A stretch of DNA of 64,000 nt. It comes from Pseudomonadota bacterium (GTDB lineage Bacteria; Pseudomonadota; Alphaproteobacteria; Rhizobiales; Xanthobacteraceae). This document shows positions 61,729 through 64,000 of the stretch, piece after piece. The notes under the pieces are model-generated. The model did not search any database and was not told where the DNA came from. It was given only the letters and a program-made list of their open reading frames with translations. The stretch is taken from contig JAEYAW010000032.1 in the NCBI GenBank assembly GCA_023404675.1, positions 92,686 to 156,685 on the forward strand, in the 5' to 3' direction. Position numbers and translations under genes: made by a program. Position 1 is the stretch's first letter; the number at the start of each line of letters is the position of its first letter.

Positions 61729-62598
61729 CTAGGTCCGGTTTGTTTTGACGAGATCGGCGATGATGCTTCCGAGTGGCGTATGCCCTTTCAGCGTCCATCG
61801 GCCGTCATCCCGAAACGCAATCCATCCTTCGTTGAAGCCATCGAGCATCCGGATGCGTGGTTGCGGATTCTGCATCCCCTGTGCTCGGAACATCTGCTCC
61901 CATTTTTCGCGCGGCACGATTTCAAGTGCGACGGGCCGTCCGAGCGCTTTTGCAAAGGCGGCCGCGAGATCGTTCGGAGAGACGCGGGCTGGCCCTTCGA
62001 GCTCCACGATGCGTGTCCCGTTCCAGTCCTCGCGCAGCAGCGCGGCGGCCTGCGTTCCGACATCCTGCGAGGCCACCATCGCGAACGCCTTGTCGGCGGG
62101 TTGCAGGAAACTGCGCAGGACGCTTTCGTCGCGGGCCGTTGCGACATCCCAGCCTGCGTTATCCATGAACCAGCTTGGCCGAAGGAACGTGACCGGAAGA
62201 TCGAGGGCGCCAAGCGCTTGTTCGAACAGCGACTGCTGGCTCAGCAGATTCTCGCGGGGAGCATCCGCGCCGATTGTCGAGAGGCTCAGCACCTTTCCGG
62301 GGCGCGCTTCCGTCAGGGCGGTTGCCACTGCGGCGGCCGCGCGTCTGGCTTCGGGGAAACCCGGTTCGGGATCGAAGATCGGCGGCGGGAGGATGAAAAC
62401 GCCCGTGGCGCCTTTGAAGGCGGCGGCAAGGCCTGACGCGTCGTCCATGTCGGCCAGAGCGACGGTGCAGCCTCTGCTCTCCCAGCCCGCCGCCTTGGTC
62501 TTGTCGCGCAGAACGGCGCGGACGGGCAGTTTGGCGGCGAGCAGGGCGCGGGCGACGGCCCCACCCACTTTGCCCGAAATTCCAGTGATCGCGTACAT
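61729..62598 (-). CDS. NmrA-like NAD(P)-binding protein
   Basis: The 289-residue Rossmann protein starts MYAITGISGKVGGAVARALL (GxxGxxG) and has FKGATGVFILPPP and LRPSWFMDNAGWDVA, typical of NmrA-like/quinone oxidoreductase-type SDRs. Members sense or reduce quinones and other ligands. The gene is divergent from a LysR regulator across 157 bases that hold a LysR-type box, so the regulator likely controls it. Confidence 0.83.
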   Translation of the reverse strand: MYAITGISGKVGGAVARALLAAKLPVRAVLRDKTKAAGWESRGCTVALADMDDASGLAAAFKGATGVFILPPPIFDPEPGFPEARRAAAAVATALTEARPGKVLSLSTIGADAPRENLLSQQSLFEQALGALDLPVTFLRPSWFMDNAGWDVATARDESVLRSFLQPADKAFAMVASQDVGTQAAALLREDWNGTRIVELEGPARVSPNDLAAAFAKALGRPVALEIVPREKWEQMFRAQGMQNPQPRIRMLDGFNEGWIAFRDDGRWTLKGHTPLGSIIADLVKTNRT

Positions 62599-62687
62599 GA
62601 CGTGTCTCCGATTGGCCGAGGTCTCGACGATGCCGGCTCAATCTAGATCGCGCTTCATTGTGATTTTAGCGCAATAATATCAGTGTT

Positions 62688-62708
62688 ATGATGACTGAAA
62701 ATCATCAT
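62688..62708. promoter_or_regulatory. LysR-type operator between the NmrA-like and LysR genes
   Basis: Perfect seven-base arms ATGATGA (62688-62694) and TCATCAT (62702-62708) flank a seven-base spacer, matching the T-N11-A rule of LysR boxes. It lies 48 bases before the LysR start and about 90 bases before the NmrA-like start, the usual autoregulatory place. The arms are longer than expected by chance. Confidence 0.6.
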
Positions 62709-62755
62709 GCCTTTGATGGTCGCAATTGCCTGATGGCGGAAAGGACCCGCGACAG

Positions 62756-63664
62756 ATGACCTTCGATACGCGGCTGCTGAATGGGATCGGTGTTCTGGCC
62801 GCCGTGACCGAGGCCGGGAATTTCGCCCGCGCCGCGGAGACTCTCGGCCTGACGCCTTCGGGGGTGAGCCGCGCCATCGCCCGTCTTGAAGCGCGTGTCG
62901 GCGTGCGGCTGTTCGACCGGACACCGCGCGATGTCCGCCTCACCGAGGAAGGACGGCGTTTTCATGCGCGCGTGATGCCCCTTCTTGCCAGTCTGGACGA
63001 GGCGGCTGCCGAGGTCTCGGGCACCGCCGCGGCCGTGCGTGGCCGGCTGCGCGTCTCGGTTGATCCGTGGTTCGCGCGGATGGTGCTTGCGCCTGAACTG
63101 CAGCGGTTTCTGGCCCGTCATCCGCTGGTGTCGGTCGATCTGGCGACCAGCAACTATCGCGAGGAGATGATGGCGGGCGTTGACATCGCGATCCGGTTCG
63201 GTCCGCCGGATGCGTCATCCCTCATCGTGCGCAAACTAGTGGAGACCCGCGTGCTCACCGTCGCGGCGCCGTCCTATCTTGAGAGGCGCGGTGAGCCGCG
63301 CTCGCCAGACGAGGTGGCAGATCACGAGGCGCTGTTGTTTCGCGATCCCCAGACCGGGTTGCCGTTTCCATGGGAATTTCGCCGCGGAGACGAAAGTGTC
63401 GAGATCAGGATGTCGGGTCGTCTGATTCTCGATGATCCATCCGTTGCGATATCCGCCTGTCTGGCGGGGCAGGGGCTGTTCCAGAGTCTCGAGATAGGGC
63501 TCTCGCCATTGCTGGCGCGCGGCGAACTCGTGCAGGTTCTGCCGCAATGGTCGGGCGAGCGCTACCCGCTCCACGCCTATCATCCCTCGCGCCATCTTCC
63601 GCCTGCCAAAGTCAGAGCGTTTCTGGATTTCGTGCAGGAGATCGCGGGGGCCAGCGGGACATGA
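62756..63664 (+). CDS. LysR family transcriptional regulator
   Basis: The 302-residue protein has the N-terminal winged helix (VLAAVTEAGNFARAAETLGLTPSGVSRAIARLEARVGVRLFDRTPRDVRLTEEG) and the two-lobe effector domain with RLRVSVDPWFARMVLAPEL. The start at 62756 (MTFDTRLLNG) follows GGAAAGGACCC; an open frame to 62726 is less likely. It likely controls the divergent NmrA-like gene, in response to an unknown ligand. Confidence 0.92.
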   Translation: MTFDTRLLNGIGVLAAVTEAGNFARAAETLGLTPSGVSRAIARLEARVGVRLFDRTPRDVRLTEEGRRFHARVMPLLASLDEAAAEVSGTAAAVRGRLRVSVDPWFARMVLAPELQRFLARHPLVSVDLATSNYREEMMAGVDIAIRFGPPDASSLIVRKLVETRVLTVAAPSYLERRGEPRSPDEVADHEALLFRDPQTGLPFPWEFRRGDESVEIRMSGRLILDDPSVAISACLAGQGLFQSLEIGLSPLLARGELVQVLPQWSGERYPLHAYHPSRHLPPAKVRAFLDFVQEIAGASGT

Positions 63665-63746
63665 CGATCCACCATTGAAGCGGCCCGGACCGGACATCGG
63701 GCGGGGACCTGCTTTGACAGGGATGCGGCATTCGTGGTTTATTTTG

Positions 63747-63760
63747 ACTAACTAGTTAGT
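63747..63760. promoter_or_regulatory. Perfect 14-base palindrome upstream of the last gene
   Basis: ACTAACTAGTTAGT is a perfect palindrome, overlapping a TTGACT element (63744-63749). It lies about 90 bases before the start of the next gene. Such AT-rich 14-base sites are typical of TetR-family operators; no TetR gene is in view at this end. Confidence 0.5.
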
Positions 63761-63849
63761 TTTATGTGGAAGGCGGCTGCTTCCGTTTGCACGGCCGAGT
63801 TCACCGGCATTCGCCTCGCCTGAAGTCTGAAAGAACAAGGAGAAAGATC

Positions 63850-64000
63850 ATGGCCGCACGTCACAAGCGTCCTCCGGAGCTGGAGGATGCGAGCCTCGAA
63901 GACATCATGGGCCGTTATGTGGGGCGGTTCCGCGACAAGAAGGCGGACTGGGCGGCGTTCGAGGATGCCAAGATCGAGGGCTGGAAGCGGGCGCAGCACC
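63850..64000 (+). CDS. Hypothetical protein, N-terminus only (runs off window)
   Basis: About 50 residues are visible, starting MAARHKRPPELEDASLEDIMG and continuing RYVGRFRDKKADWAAFEDAKI. The ATG has AAGGAGAAAG just upstream, a strong ribosome site. No stop appears before the window end. I do not recognise the family with confidence; the N-terminus recalls a cupin-type protein of aromatic or similar catabolic loci, but that is only an impression. Confidence 0.6.
   Translation, partial: MAARHKRPPELEDASLEDIMGRYVGRFRDKKADWAAFEDAKIEGWKRAQH

Overview
The window looks like chromosomal DNA of an alphaproteobacterium of the Bradyrhizobium / Afipia / Rhodopseudomonas group (Nitrobacteraceae). The reasons are high GC with strong third-position bias, a DivK-PleD pair beside rpmG, the family-typical proteins EipB (DUF1849), DUF3572 and DUF983, a pseudo-dihydroorotase beside pyrB, and a squalene-hopene cyclase. 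The genus is an inference; no rRNA is present. I see no CRISPR array, insertion sequence or phage gene.

Bases 1-38200 are a housekeeping backbone. The left edge cuts a GrdB-like reductase gene. A lytic transglycosylase, AzlC/AzlD exporter, TrmO and FMN-binding protein follow on the plus strand, then HIT, FemAB-like, GDPD and RidA genes on the minus strand. EipB, DinB-DUF3572, DivK-PleD and L33 come next. One flavin monooxygenase and a NUDIX gene precede two minus-strand runs: DUF983-rnr-topA, and pyrB-membrane protein-pyrC'-plsY-dprA. Next are an AidB-like dehydrogenase, RuvX, a thioesterase, a nitronate monooxygenase and a gatC-small protein-gatA-patatin-gatB series. A histone H1-like peptide, a Sel1-like protein, an NAD-binding epimerase-like protein and a bestrophin close this part. 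Two stretches (34388-34857 and 35051-35715) hold no convincing gene.

A tRNA-Ser(GCU) at 38179-38272 marks a change of content. To its right are a TetR regulator, diverging from an RND efflux pair through an operator-like palindrome, and then an isolated squalene-hopene cyclase.

Bases 46016-61645 form the most striking region. It is a dense set of four luciferase-like flavin monooxygenases, an SfnB/DszC-like dehydrogenase-fold oxygenase, a flavin reductase, a sulfonate/nitrate-type ABC importer with a Tat-signal binding protein, and a complete peptide-type ABC importer with two ATPase domains fused in one chain. Two minus-strand operons and one divergent plus-strand operon share this block. 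The best reading is import and oxidative desulfurisation of organosulfur compounds; aminopolycarboxylate use (NTA/EDTA-like) is a real alternative for the part with the peptide-type importer.

The right end holds an NmrA-like protein divergent from a LysR regulator with a clear LysR-type box between them, and the start of a further gene behind a perfect palindrome.
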